Of a stretch of 10,240 nucleotides of DNA, positions 1-6,108 are shown piece after piece. The notes below the pieces were generated by a model. That model was not told the DNA's origin, searched no databases, and worked only from the letters and a program-made list of their open reading frames with translations. The DNA is from Nonomuraea sp. (lineage in GTDB: Bacteria > Actinomycetota > Actinomycetes > Streptosporangiales > Streptosporangiaceae), in NCBI GenBank assembly GCA_013362835.1, contig JABFVJ010000326.1, positions 1 to 10,240 of the forward strand. The letters run 5' to 3'. Positions within the stretch are counted from its first letter, which is position 1; every line of letters starts with the position of its first letter. The translations under genes and the position numbers were made by a program.

Positions 1-516
1 GAGGCCGCCCAAGGCGAGGAGCGCGGCCGAGACGACCGCCAGGTGCAGCCGGGCGTCGACCCCCGCGTGCGCGGCCAGGGTGCCGAGACCGCCCGCGGCC
101 AGGCTGCCGACGGCCCACATGCCGTGCAGGCCGGAGATGATCGGTTTGCCGAGACGGCGTTCGAGTACGACGCCCTGGGCGTTCATGACGACGTCGCACA
201 TGCCGGCCGAGGCGCCGTACAGCAGGAGGGTGGCGTACAGCCAGACGGGGGCGGGGGAGAGCGCGGGCAGGGCGAGCCCGGCGCACCACAGGGCGAGCAG
301 GACCCGGGTGGCCGCGCGCCCGCCGAACCGGTGGGCGAGGCGGCCGGCCATCGGCATGGCGACGAACGCGCCGATCGGCGGGCACAACATCCCGAGCCCG
401 AGCGCGGCGGGGCTGAGGTGCAGCTGGTCCTGGATCCAGGGGATGCGGGTCGCCATGCTTCCGGCGACGGCGCCGTGCACGGCGAAGACCGCCGCGATGG
501 CGCGGTGATGACTCAT
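1..516 (-). CDS. MFS transporter, YbjJ-like, N-terminal part (truncated by window edge)
   Basis: This is the first 172 codons of a major facilitator superfamily transporter in the cytoplasmic membrane, probably an exporter or sugar/metabolite carrier; the substrate cannot be read from sequence. Hydrophobic stretches at about residues 5-21, 37-60, 70-88, 90-112, 128-149 and 156-172 match the six helices of the N-terminal half. The loop GRLAHRFGGR (58-67) after helix 2 is the MFS motif A region, and RIPWIQDQL (24-32) resembles the early loop of YbjJ-type carriers. Full-length relatives have about 400 residues, so over half lies beyond the left edge. The ATG at 516 has no Shine-Dalgarno sequence, but a -10-like hexamer ends 7 bases upstream, so the transcript may be leaderless. 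It diverges from the ROK regulator, and the shared 73-base gap carries two operator-like repeats, which makes it the likely target. MFS is sure; the subfamily is less so. Confidence 0.88.
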   Translation of the reverse strand, partial: MSHHRAIAAVFAVHGAVAGSMATRIPWIQDQLHLSPAALGLGMLCPPIGAFVAMPMAGRLAHRFGGRAATRVLLALWCAGLALPALSPAPVWLYATLLLYGASAGMCDVVMNAQGVVLERRLGKPIISGLHGMWAVGSLAAGGLGTLAAHAGVDARLHLAVVSAALLALGGL

Positions 517-523
517 GGACGGA

Positions 524-552
524 AAACTATCAGGCAGGCTTCCTGATGAAAA
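524..552 (-). promoter_or_regulatory. Putative promoter of the MFS gene with an operator-filled spacer
   Basis: On the minus strand a -35-like TTTTCA (552-547) and a -10-like TAGTTT (529-524) are separated by exactly 17 bases. That spacer is the first inverted repeat (530-546). The start codon is at 516, so transcription would begin at or within a base or two of the ATG. Neither hexamer is a strong consensus match. A repressor on the repeat would directly block polymerase. This is inference from spacing. Confidence 0.4.
530..546. promoter_or_regulatory. Operator-like inverted repeat 1 (TCAGG-N7-CCTGA)
   Basis: The arms TCAGG (530-534) and CCTGA (542-546) are perfectly complementary across a 7-base spacer, and extend by one more A/T pair (529/547). 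The same arms recur exactly 30 bp downstream. The position between a transporter and a ROK repressor makes it a probable ROK binding site; this assignment is inference. Confidence 0.72.
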
Positions 553-559
553 CAGGTTT

Positions 560-576
560 TCAGGCAGGAACCCTGA
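560..576. promoter_or_regulatory. Operator-like inverted repeat 2 (TCAGG-N7-CCTGA)
   Basis: This second copy has the arms TCAGG (560-564) and CCTGA (572-576), and its spacer shares its first four bases (CAGG) with copy 1. The 30-bp centre-to-centre distance is close to three helical turns, so both copies lie on one face of the DNA, as expected for cooperative dimer binding. It sits just upstream of a -10-like TATTAT (578-583) for the ROK gene, so it would support autorepression. Confidence 0.72.
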
Positions 577-577
577 T

Positions 578-583
578 TATTAT
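578..583 (+). promoter_or_regulatory. Putative -10 element of the ROK regulator gene
   Basis: TATTAT lies six bases before the GTG start at 590, which places the transcription start at or next to the start codon. No convincing -35 is seen (GGTTTT at 555-560 would give a 17-base spacer). A leaderless transcript is inferred. Confidence 0.4.
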
Positions 584-589
584 GGGGAC

Positions 590-1594
590 GTGAAGACCGC
601 CACCCCCGCCATGGCCCGCGCCATCAACGACCGGCTGGCCCTCGACCTGCTGCTGGAGCGCGGCCCGCTGACCGCTCCCCAGCTCCGCGAACTCACCGGC
701 CTGTCCAGGCCGACCGTGTCGGACCTGATCGACCGGCTCAAGGACGGCGGCCTGATCGAGGAGGCCGGCGAGTACGGCGAGGTCCGCCGCGGCCCCAACG
801 CCCGCCTCTACGCCCTGGTCGCCGGCCGCGCCCACGTGGCGGGGGTCGACCTGCGCCGCACCGCGATCAACGTCACCGTCGCCGACATCACCGGCCGCGA
901 GGTCGGCTCGGCCGTGCGGGAGGTCTCCGGCGACCTCGCCGTCCTCGTCGAGGACGCGGTCACCGAGGCCGCCGCGGGCCGCCCGCTCGACAACGTCGTC
1001 ATGGGCGCCCCCGGCCTGGTCAAGCCGATGGACGGCGAGCTGGCCGTGGCCAACGACGTGCCCGGGTGGCGGCCCGGTCTGGTGTCCGCCGTACGCGAGC
1101 GGCTGGGCGTGCCGGTGATCCTGGAGAACGAGGTCAACCTGGCCGCCGTCGCCGAGCTGCGTACGGGCGCCGCCGTCGGCTGCGACGACTTCGTGCTGCT
1201 CTGGCTCGACGACGGGATCGGCGCGGCGGTCGTGCTCGGCGGCCGGCTGCGGCGCGGCGCGTCGGGCGGCGCGGGGGAGATCGGCTTCCTGGAGGTCGAG
1301 GGGGAGCCGCTCTGCGTCCTGCTCCAGGACGGGACCGGGCGCGAGGAGTGGGTGCGCCGGGTCGCCAAGGGCGCCTTCGCCTTCGTCACCCTGCTCGACC
1401 CCGGGCTGGTCGTGCTCGGCGGCGCGATGGGCCAGGCGGGCGGCGACGAGCTGGCCGAGCGGGTCGCCGCGCGGCTGGGCGCCCTCTCACCCGCGCCGAC
1501 CGAGGTCAGGGCCACGCGGGTGGAGGGCAACGCGGTGCTGCAAGGGGCCGTGCTGACGGCCCTGGACACGGCGCGCGACCACGTCTTCGGCTGA
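590..1594 (+). CDS. ROK-family transcriptional regulator
   Basis: This is a 334-residue DNA-binding repressor of the ROK (repressor, ORF, kinase) family. A winged helix-turn-helix lies at about residues 27-50 (LTAPQLRELTGLSRPTVSDL), followed by an actin-like ROK domain from about residue 82. ROK features visible are GAPGLV (139-144), ENEVNLAA (179-186) and a glycine-rich GAGEIGFLEVEGEP (227-240). The zinc-binding CxCGxxGC cluster that usually follows is absent, and glutamate replaces the kinase's catalytic aspartate in the ENDVN-type motif, so it is a regulator and not a sugar kinase. I chose GTG 590 because upstream codons would be read through the operator repeats; an ATG at 515 in frame is less likely, and ATG 611 is possible. 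It probably represses itself and the divergent MFS gene, with a sugar or related small ligand as inducer. Ligand unknown. Confidence 0.9.
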   Translation: MKTATPAMARAINDRLALDLLLERGPLTAPQLRELTGLSRPTVSDLIDRLKDGGLIEEAGEYGEVRRGPNARLYALVAGRAHVAGVDLRRTAINVTVADITGREVGSAVREVSGDLAVLVEDAVTEAAAGRPLDNVVMGAPGLVKPMDGELAVANDVPGWRPGLVSAVRERLGVPVILENEVNLAAVAELRTGAAVGCDDFVLLWLDDGIGAAVVLGGRLRRGASGGAGEIGFLEVEGEPLCVLLQDGTGREEWVRRVAKGAFAFVTLLDPGLVVLGGAMGQAGGDELAERVAARLGALSPAPTEVRATRVEGNAVLQGAVLTALDTARDHVFG

Positions 1595-1602
1595 CCCGCG
1601 GC

Positions 1603-3036
1603 TCACTGGACGGCGGCGGGCTCCCGCAGCGGCAGGCGTACCTCGAACCAGGTCTCGCCGGGCACCGAGCGCACCTTGATCTCGCCGCCGTGCCGCCCGG
1701 CCACGATGCGGTAGGAGATGTCCAGCCCGAGCCCGGTGCCCTCGCCCACGCTCTTGGTGGTGAAGAACGGCTCGAAGATCCGGTCCTTGATCGCGTCGGC
1801 CACGCCGGGGCCGGTGTCGCCGATCTCGATGATCGCCTCGTCCTCGTCGTGGGCGGTGCGTACGGTCAGCGTGCCCTCCTCGCCCATGGCGTCGAGCGCG
1901 TTGTGGATGAGGTTCGTCCACACCTGGTTGAGCTCGCCCGCGTAGCAGGGGATGGGCGGCAGCGTACGGTCGTAGTCGGTGACCACGCTGATGCCCGGCG
2001 GGATCTTGCCGCGGAAGATCGCCACCGTGCTGTCGAGCAGGTCGTGCACGTCCACCGTCTGGAACGGCGCCCGGTCCATCTGCGAATACTGCTTGGCCGA
2101 CCGGATCAGCGTGGTGATGCGCTCGGTGGCCTCGGTCACCTCGTTGAGCATCTGGGAGATCTCGATGGCCTCGGCCAGCCAGTGCAGCGCGGCCGGAGTC
2201 TGCTCCTCGCCCACCTTGCCGCGGATCTTCTGCAGGTCCTTGGCCGTGAATCCGGCGTTGACCAGCGCGGGAGCCAGCTCCCACGCGTCCTCGACGCCGA
2301 CCTCCTCCAGCGCGTCGCCGAGCTCGTCCTCGGCGTCGGAGATCTCCATCGGCGAGCGCTGCGGCTGGTTGCCCAGCTTCACCACGCACGCCTCCTGGGC
2401 CTCGATCAGCGCGCGCAGCTTCTCGGGCGGGATGCCGTCCTCGGCGAGCTGGGCGAGCTGCATGCGGGAGGCCCTGATCAGCGAACGCAGCTCGCTCACC
2501 GCGCGCACGGCCGCCGCCGCGGGGTTGTTCAGCTCGTGCGTGAGCCCGGCGGTGATCGTGCCGAGCGCGGTCAGCCGCTGCCGCCTGTCGATGATCTCCC
2601 GCTGCAGGCGGCCGCCCGACATCATGCCGTCGAGCAGGTGCATCGCCATCGGGAACCACTCGGCCACGATGTAGGCGAACTTCTTGGCCGGCAGCAGGAA
2701 CAGCCGCGAGGGCGCGGTCGCGCGCAGCGTGTGCTGGTAGGTCTCCGGCGCGCGCTCGCCCAGGTAGGCCGAGGTGGCGCCGCCGTAGACGCCGGGCTGG
2801 GACGTACGGGGCATCGCGACGGTACCGGCGGTGACCGTCTCGTTGATCATCTGCACCTCGCCCTCCAGCAGCACGGCGAAGCACTCGGCCGGCTCGCCCT
2901 GCCGGACGACGTCCTCGTCCTGCGCGTACGAGCGGACCCGGCCGCTGGAGGCGAGCTTGGTGAGCTGCTGGTCGGTCAGCCGCTCGAACAGGAAGAGTTT
3001 GCGCAGCTCGTCGATGTCGACGGCGGTCTCGGTCAT
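1603..3036 (-). CDS. Soluble histidine kinase with N-terminal cNMP-binding-like domain
   Basis: This is a 477-residue cytosolic sensor kinase with no transmembrane segment. Residues about 9-125 form a cyclic-nucleotide-binding-type beta-barrel (RQGEPAECFAVLLEGEV, 45-61). The dimerisation/phosphoacceptor helix carries LTHELNNP (165-172), with H167 as the phosphorylated histidine. The ATPase domain has the N box NLIHNALDAM (375-384), G1 DTGPG (407-411), F box FEPFFTTK (421-428) and G2 GTGLGL (433-438), so it should be an active kinase. Two things are odd. The phosphate-binding cassette lacks the usual glutamate and arginine (GGAT at 85-88, ETYQHT at 98-103), so classical cAMP binding is doubtful. 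About 85 acidic residues (195-280) separate the two dimerisation helices. It overlaps the receiver-flavoprotein gene by four bases (ATGA), implying translational coupling and that this receiver is its partner. Its 3' end faces the ROK gene across 8 bases. Confidence 0.92.
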   Translation of the reverse strand: MTETAVDIDELRKLFLFERLTDQQLTKLASSGRVRSYAQDEDVVRQGEPAECFAVLLEGEVQMINETVTAGTVAMPRTSQPGVYGGATSAYLGERAPETYQHTLRATAPSRLFLLPAKKFAYIVAEWFPMAMHLLDGMMSGGRLQREIIDRRQRLTALGTITAGLTHELNNPAAAAVRAVSELRSLIRASRMQLAQLAEDGIPPEKLRALIEAQEACVVKLGNQPQRSPMEISDAEDELGDALEEVGVEDAWELAPALVNAGFTAKDLQKIRGKVGEEQTPAALHWLAEAIEISQMLNEVTEATERITTLIRSAKQYSQMDRAPFQTVDVHDLLDSTVAIFRGKIPPGISVVTDYDRTLPPIPCYAGELNQVWTNLIHNALDAMGEEGTLTVRTAHDEDEAIIEIGDTGPGVADAIKDRIFEPFFTTKSVGEGTGLGLDISYRIVAGRHGGEIKVRSVPGETWFEVRLPLREPAAVQ

Positions 3037-4682
3037 TGCTTCTCCAGATAACGATGCACGAGCGCGACGGCCATCGCGCCCTCACCGACGGCGGAGGCCA
3101 CCCTCTTGATCGAGTCGGCCCGTACGTCACCCGCGGCCAGCACGCCCGGCACGTTCGTCTCCAGGAAGTACGGCTCGCGGCGCAGCGTCCAGTTACGCGG
3201 CCGCTTCCCGCCCTGCACCAGGTCGGGACCGGTCAGCACGAACCCTCTCGCGTCCCGCTCGACCGTCTCCCCGAGCCACGACGTGTACGGCTCGGCCCCG
3301 ATGAACACGAACAGGTATTGGGCGTCGACCGTGCGCTCCTCGCCCTTGGTCGACAGCGTGATCTGTTCGAGGTGGCTGTCACCCCGCCCGCCGACGACCT
3401 CGGTCAGGAGGTGGACCTCGATGGTGTCGATCGCGTTGATCTGCTCGATGAGGTAGTGGGACATGGATCTCTCCAAACCATCACTCCTCACCAACAAATG
3501 GACCTTGCTCGCGAATCCCGCCAGGTAAACGGCCGCCTGCCCCGCCGAGTTGGCCGCGCCGACGATGTAGACCTCGCTGTCCTTGCACGCGGGCGCCTCG
3601 GTCAGCGCGGCGCCGTAGAAGACGCCCCGGCCGACGAAGTCGTCGAGGCCGGGCGCCTCCAGCCGCCGGTAGGTGACGCCGGTGGCCAGGATGACCGCGT
3701 GGGCGGCGATCTCCCCGCCGTCCTTGAACCCGATCACCCGCGCCTGCCCGCGCGGCTCCAGGCTGGTGACCTTGCGCGCGCTCAGCAGCTCGGCGCCGAA
3801 CTTCAGCGCCTGCCTGCGCGCCCGGTCGGCGAGCTGCTGCCCGGACACGCCGTCGGGGAAGCCCAGGTAGTTCTCGATCCTGGAGCTCTGGCCCGCCTGC
3901 CCGCCCGAGGCGTGCGCCTCGACCAGCACGGTGTTCAGGCCCTCCGAGGCGCCGTAGACCGCCGCGCCGAGCCCGGCCGGCCCGCCGCCGACCACGATCA
4001 GGTCGTAGAAGTCGGTGGCCGGGGTGGTCGACAGCCCGACGGCCGTGGCCAGCGTCGCCTGGTCGGGCGACTGCAGCGTGGTGCCGTCCTCGGTGACGAC
4101 CAGCGGCAGGCGACAGCCCTCGCCCGCGGCCGTGACGAGCTGCGCCCCGTCGGGGTCCTCGGCCAGCATCCACTGGTACGGCACGTGGTTGCGGGCCAGG
4201 AAGTCCCGCACCTGGTACGACCGCGCCGACCAGCGGTCGCCCACCACCCGCAACTCCGGCCGCACCGTCCTGTCGGTCCGCATCCAGGCGTCGAGCTGGC
4301 CGTCGATCACCGGGTAGAACTTCTCCTCCGGCGGATCCCACGGCTTCAACAGGTAATGATCGAGGTCGACCACGTTGATCGCCTGGATCGCCGCGTCGGT
4401 GTCGGCATAGGCGGTCAGCAACACCCGGCGCGCGTACGGATACATGTCCATGGCCGCTTCGAGGAACTGCACGCCGTTCATCTGCGGCATCCGGTAGTCG
4501 GCCAGGATCGCCGCCACCTCGTCGCCGCGCAGCCGCATCTCCTTGACCGCCTCGATGCCGTCGTGGGCCGCCTCGGCGCGGACGATCCTGTACTCGTGGC
4601 CGTAGCGGCGCCTGAGGTCACGGGCCACCGCCCGCGACACCCCCGGGTCGTCGTCAACCGTCACGATGACCGGCTTGTCCAT
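3033..4682 (-). CDS. Response regulator fused to glutaredoxin-like and thioredoxin-reductase-like flavoprotein domains
   Basis: This is a 549-residue, three-part protein. The receiver domain (about 4-125) has the acidic pocket D10-D12, phosphoacceptor D62 (ADYRMP), T90 and K113 (LLKPW), so it should accept phosphate. A glutaredoxin-like domain (about 143-217; VVGDRWSARSYQVRDFL) follows, with serines where a CxxC would be. The C-terminal FAD oxidoreductase of the thioredoxin-reductase fold (about 226-549) has the FAD motif GGGPAGLGAA (232-241), GGQAGQSSRIENYLGFP (260-276) and AAGDVR (516-521). The redox-active CxxC of thioredoxin reductase is missing: the site reads FYGAALTEAPAC (355-366). The NADPH-site motif GAANSAGQAA (375-384) also departs from GGGDSAxEEA. 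Its job is therefore probably not thioredoxin reduction; a flavin-based sensor or output switched by phosphorylation is inferred. Automatic annotation may call it a fused response regulator/thioredoxin-disulfide reductase. A good ribosome site precedes ATG 4682. Confidence 0.93.
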   Translation of the reverse strand: MDKPVIVTVDDDPGVSRAVARDLRRRYGHEYRIVRAEAAHDGIEAVKEMRLRGDEVAAILADYRMPQMNGVQFLEAAMDMYPYARRVLLTAYADTDAAIQAINVVDLDHYLLKPWDPPEEKFYPVIDGQLDAWMRTDRTVRPELRVVGDRWSARSYQVRDFLARNHVPYQWMLAEDPDGAQLVTAAGEGCRLPLVVTEDGTTLQSPDQATLATAVGLSTTPATDFYDLIVVGGGPAGLGAAVYGASEGLNTVLVEAHASGGQAGQSSRIENYLGFPDGVSGQQLADRARRQALKFGAELLSARKVTSLEPRGQARVIGFKDGGEIAAHAVILATGVTYRRLEAPGLDDFVGRGVFYGAALTEAPACKDSEVYIVGAANSAGQAAVYLAGFASKVHLLVRSDGLERSMSHYLIEQINAIDTIEVHLLTEVVGGRGDSHLEQITLSTKGEERTVDAQYLFVFIGAEPYTSWLGETVERDARGFVLTGPDLVQGGKRPRNWTLRREPYFLETNVPGVLAAGDVRADSIKRVASAVGEGAMAVALVHRYLEKQ

Positions 4683-4689
4683 TCCCCTA

Positions 4690-4697
4690 CCTTCTCC
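4690..4697 (-). promoter_or_regulatory. Ribosome binding site of the receiver-flavoprotein gene
   Basis: GGAGAAGG on the minus strand ends seven bases before ATG 4682. It is one of only two clear Shine-Dalgarno sequences in the window and supports this start. Confidence 0.7.
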
Positions 4698-4704
4698 CCA
4701 ATGG

Positions 4705-4715
4705 TCCCTAAGGGA
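4705..4715. promoter_or_regulatory. Inverted repeat TCCCT-A-AGGGA in the TetR/receiver intergenic region
   Basis: Perfect 5-base arms flank one base in the 84-base gap between the divergent TetR and receiver-flavoprotein genes. On the minus strand it would fall between a -35-like ATGACA (4725-4720) and the position of a -10 about 17 bases on, although that -10 is a poor match. It is a candidate TetR operator. Short palindromes of this size occur by chance, so confidence is low. Confidence 0.35.
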
Positions 4716-4754
4716 AGGATGTCATGCACGGGCGGCTCGGTGAGCACGCGCTCA

Positions 4755-4760
4755 TATCAT
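4755..4760 (+). promoter_or_regulatory. Putative -10 element of the TetR gene
   Basis: TATCAT ends six bases before the ATG at 4767, in an otherwise very GC-rich stretch. There is no Shine-Dalgarno sequence and no clear -35, so a leaderless transcript is inferred. Confidence 0.4.
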
Positions 4761-4766
4761 GGGCGG

Positions 4767-5339
4767 ATGAGCACCCGCGACCGCATCATCGACGCCGCCG
4801 AGCAGGCCATTCGCGAGTTCGGCATCTCCGGCGCGACGACCAAGCGGATCGCCGCCCAGGCCGGCTGCTCCGAGGCGCTGCTCTACAAGCACTTCGCCGG
4901 CAAGGAGGCGTTGTTCCTCGCGGTCCTGCTCGAACGCATGCCCGCGCTCGCCCCCGCGCTCACGCGGCTGCGGCTGAGCGCCGGCCAGGGCGACCTGGCG
5001 GCCGACCTGGCGCGGTTCGCCGTGTCGGCGGTGGAGTTCTACACCAAGGCCGCCACGATCGCCTCCGGCATGCTCGCCGACCCCTCGTTGCTGGCGAGCT
5101 TCAGGCACATGCTCGCCGCCTCCGACACCGGCCCCCACCTGCCGATCCTGGCGCTGGCCCAGATCCTCGCCGCCGAGCAGCGGGCGGGCCGCGTCGACGC
5201 GGGCCTCGACGCCGGGGCCGCGGCCTCGATGCTGATGGGGGCCTGCTACCACCGGGCCAACCTGTCCTACTTCGTCGACCCGGACCAGAAGGACGAGGAG
5301 TGGGCGGCCGTCCTGGTCGCCACCCTGCTCAGGCGATGA
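4767..5339 (+). CDS. TetR/AcrR-family transcriptional regulator
   Basis: This is a 190-residue one-component repressor. The N-terminal helix-turn-helix is typical TetR: RDRIIDAAEQAIREFG (4-19), then TTKRIAAQAGCSEALLYKHF (24-43) and GKEALF (45-50). The helical C-terminal part (about 55-190) is the variable ligand-binding and dimerisation domain; its ligand cannot be predicted. I chose ATG 4767 because it gives the usual MSTRDRII-type N-terminus with no long extension. It diverges from the receiver-flavoprotein/kinase operon across 84 bases containing a small palindrome, so self-control and control of that operon are the simplest hypothesis. Its last 11 bases overlap the end of the convergent SDR gene. 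Confidence 0.92.
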   Translation: MSTRDRIIDAAEQAIREFGISGATTKRIAAQAGCSEALLYKHFAGKEALFLAVLLERMPALAPALTRLRLSAGQGDLAADLARFAVSAVEFYTKAATIASGMLADPSLLASFRHMLAASDTGPHLPILALAQILAAEQRAGRVDAGLDAGAAASMLMGACYHRANLSYFVDPDQKDEEWAAVLVATLLRR

Positions 5340-6090
5340 TGCGGCTGTCGCCGCCGTCGACCAGCAGCGAGACCCCGTTCACGTACGAGGCCCGATCGCT
5401 GGCCAGGAACGCGATCACGTCGCCGATCTCCTCGGGCCGCCCGACGCGCCCGACGGGCACGGCCTGGCCGCGTCTGGCCAGCACGTCGTCGCCGCCCGAC
5501 AGCTCGCGCAGCCGGTCGGTGGCGATGGCCCCCGGCATCACGTTGTTGACCAGCACGCCGTCGCCGGCCACCTCGCGGGCCAGCGTACGCACGACGCCGG
5601 CGACGGCCGGGCGCACGGCGTTCGACAGGGCGAGCCCGTCGATCGCCTCGCGGACCGTCGAGCTCGTGACGGTGACGATCCGGCCCCAGCCGCGCGAGCG
5701 CATCTCCGGCAGCACCGCGTGGACCAGACGTACGGTGCCGAGCAGGTTGCGCTGCACGGCGACGTCCCAGTCATCGAGGCCGACCGTGTCCGCGCGCCCG
5801 GCGGGCGGCCCGCCCGCGTTGGCCACGAGGATGTCGACCGGGCCGAGCACGTCGCGCGTCTCCGCCACCACCCGCTCGGCGGCCGACGGGTCCTCCACGT
5901 CGGCCAGCACGGCGTGCACCACGCCGCCGAACTGTTGCAGCTCCACCACCGCGTCCGCGAGGCGTTCGGGGTTGCGCGCGCTCACGCACACGTCGCACCC
6001 CTCCCGCGCGAGGCTCATGGCCGCGGCCAGGCCGATGCCCGCGCTGCCTCCGGTGACGAGGGCGACCTTGCCCGAGATGCCGAGATCCAT
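5329..6090 (-). CDS. SDR-family oxidoreductase with atypical active site
   Basis: This is a 253-residue short-chain dehydrogenase/reductase-like protein with a Rossmann fold. The cofactor motif TGGSAGIG (13-20), NAG (91-93, in the longer VANAGGPPAG), the N4-helix region (N115) and the C-terminal LLVDGGDS (242-249) are intact; A38-R39 after beta-2 suggests NADP(H). The active site is unusual. Serine is present (VTSS, 141-144), but where YxxxK belongs the sequence reads SNAVR (156-160), so the catalytic tyrosine and lysine are replaced by serine and arginine. I recall the same change in a GGPP-containing SDR subgroup annotated only as 3-oxoacyl-ACP reductase-like; its reaction is uncertain. It follows the ECF41 sigma gene by 18 bases on the same strand, but TATAGT seven bases before its ATG may also give it its own leaderless promoter. 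Substrate unknown. Confidence 0.9.
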   Translation of the reverse strand: MDLGISGKVALVTGGSAGIGLAAAMSLAREGCDVCVSARNPERLADAVVELQQFGGVVHAVLADVEDPSAAERVVAETRDVLGPVDILVANAGGPPAGRADTVGLDDWDVAVQRNLLGTVRLVHAVLPEMRSRGWGRIVTVTSSTVREAIDGLALSNAVRPAVAGVVRTLAREVAGDGVLVNNVMPGAIATDRLRELSGGDDVLARRGQAVPVGRVGRPEEIGDVIAFLASDRASYVNGVSLLVDGGDSRIIA

Positions 6091-6097
6091 AGGGGCG

Positions 6098-6103
6098 ACT
6101 ATA
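6098..6103 (-). promoter_or_regulatory. Putative -10 element of the SDR gene
   Basis: TATAGT on the minus strand ends seven bases before ATG 6090, in the 18-base gap after the sigma gene. There is no purine-rich ribosome site, which fits a leaderless start. No good -35 is seen at 16-18 bases. Confidence 0.42.
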
Positions 6104-6108
6104 GGTGA

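Noticed and set aside
43..546. Plus-strand open frames opposite the MFS gene
   Set aside because: They are low-complexity shadows; the minus strand gives a continuous MFS sequence with six hydrophobic segments.
1066..3051. A 661-codon open frame on the plus strand crossing the ROK gene end and the kinase
   Set aside because: Its product is arginine/glycine/alanine-rich low-complexity sequence with no domain, as expected for a GC-rich shadow frame. The minus-strand kinase with all its motifs explains the DNA.
1487..3130. A 547-codon minus-strand frame overlapping the kinase in another phase
   Set aside because: It has no recognisable domain and an arginine-rich composition; the kinase frame in the next phase has complete H, N, G and F boxes.
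3036..4766. A long plus-strand frame that runs into the TetR gene as an N-terminal extension
   Set aside because: The part before 4767 is antisense to the receiver-flavoprotein gene and resembles no protein. TetR domains begin within a few residues of the ATG at 4767.
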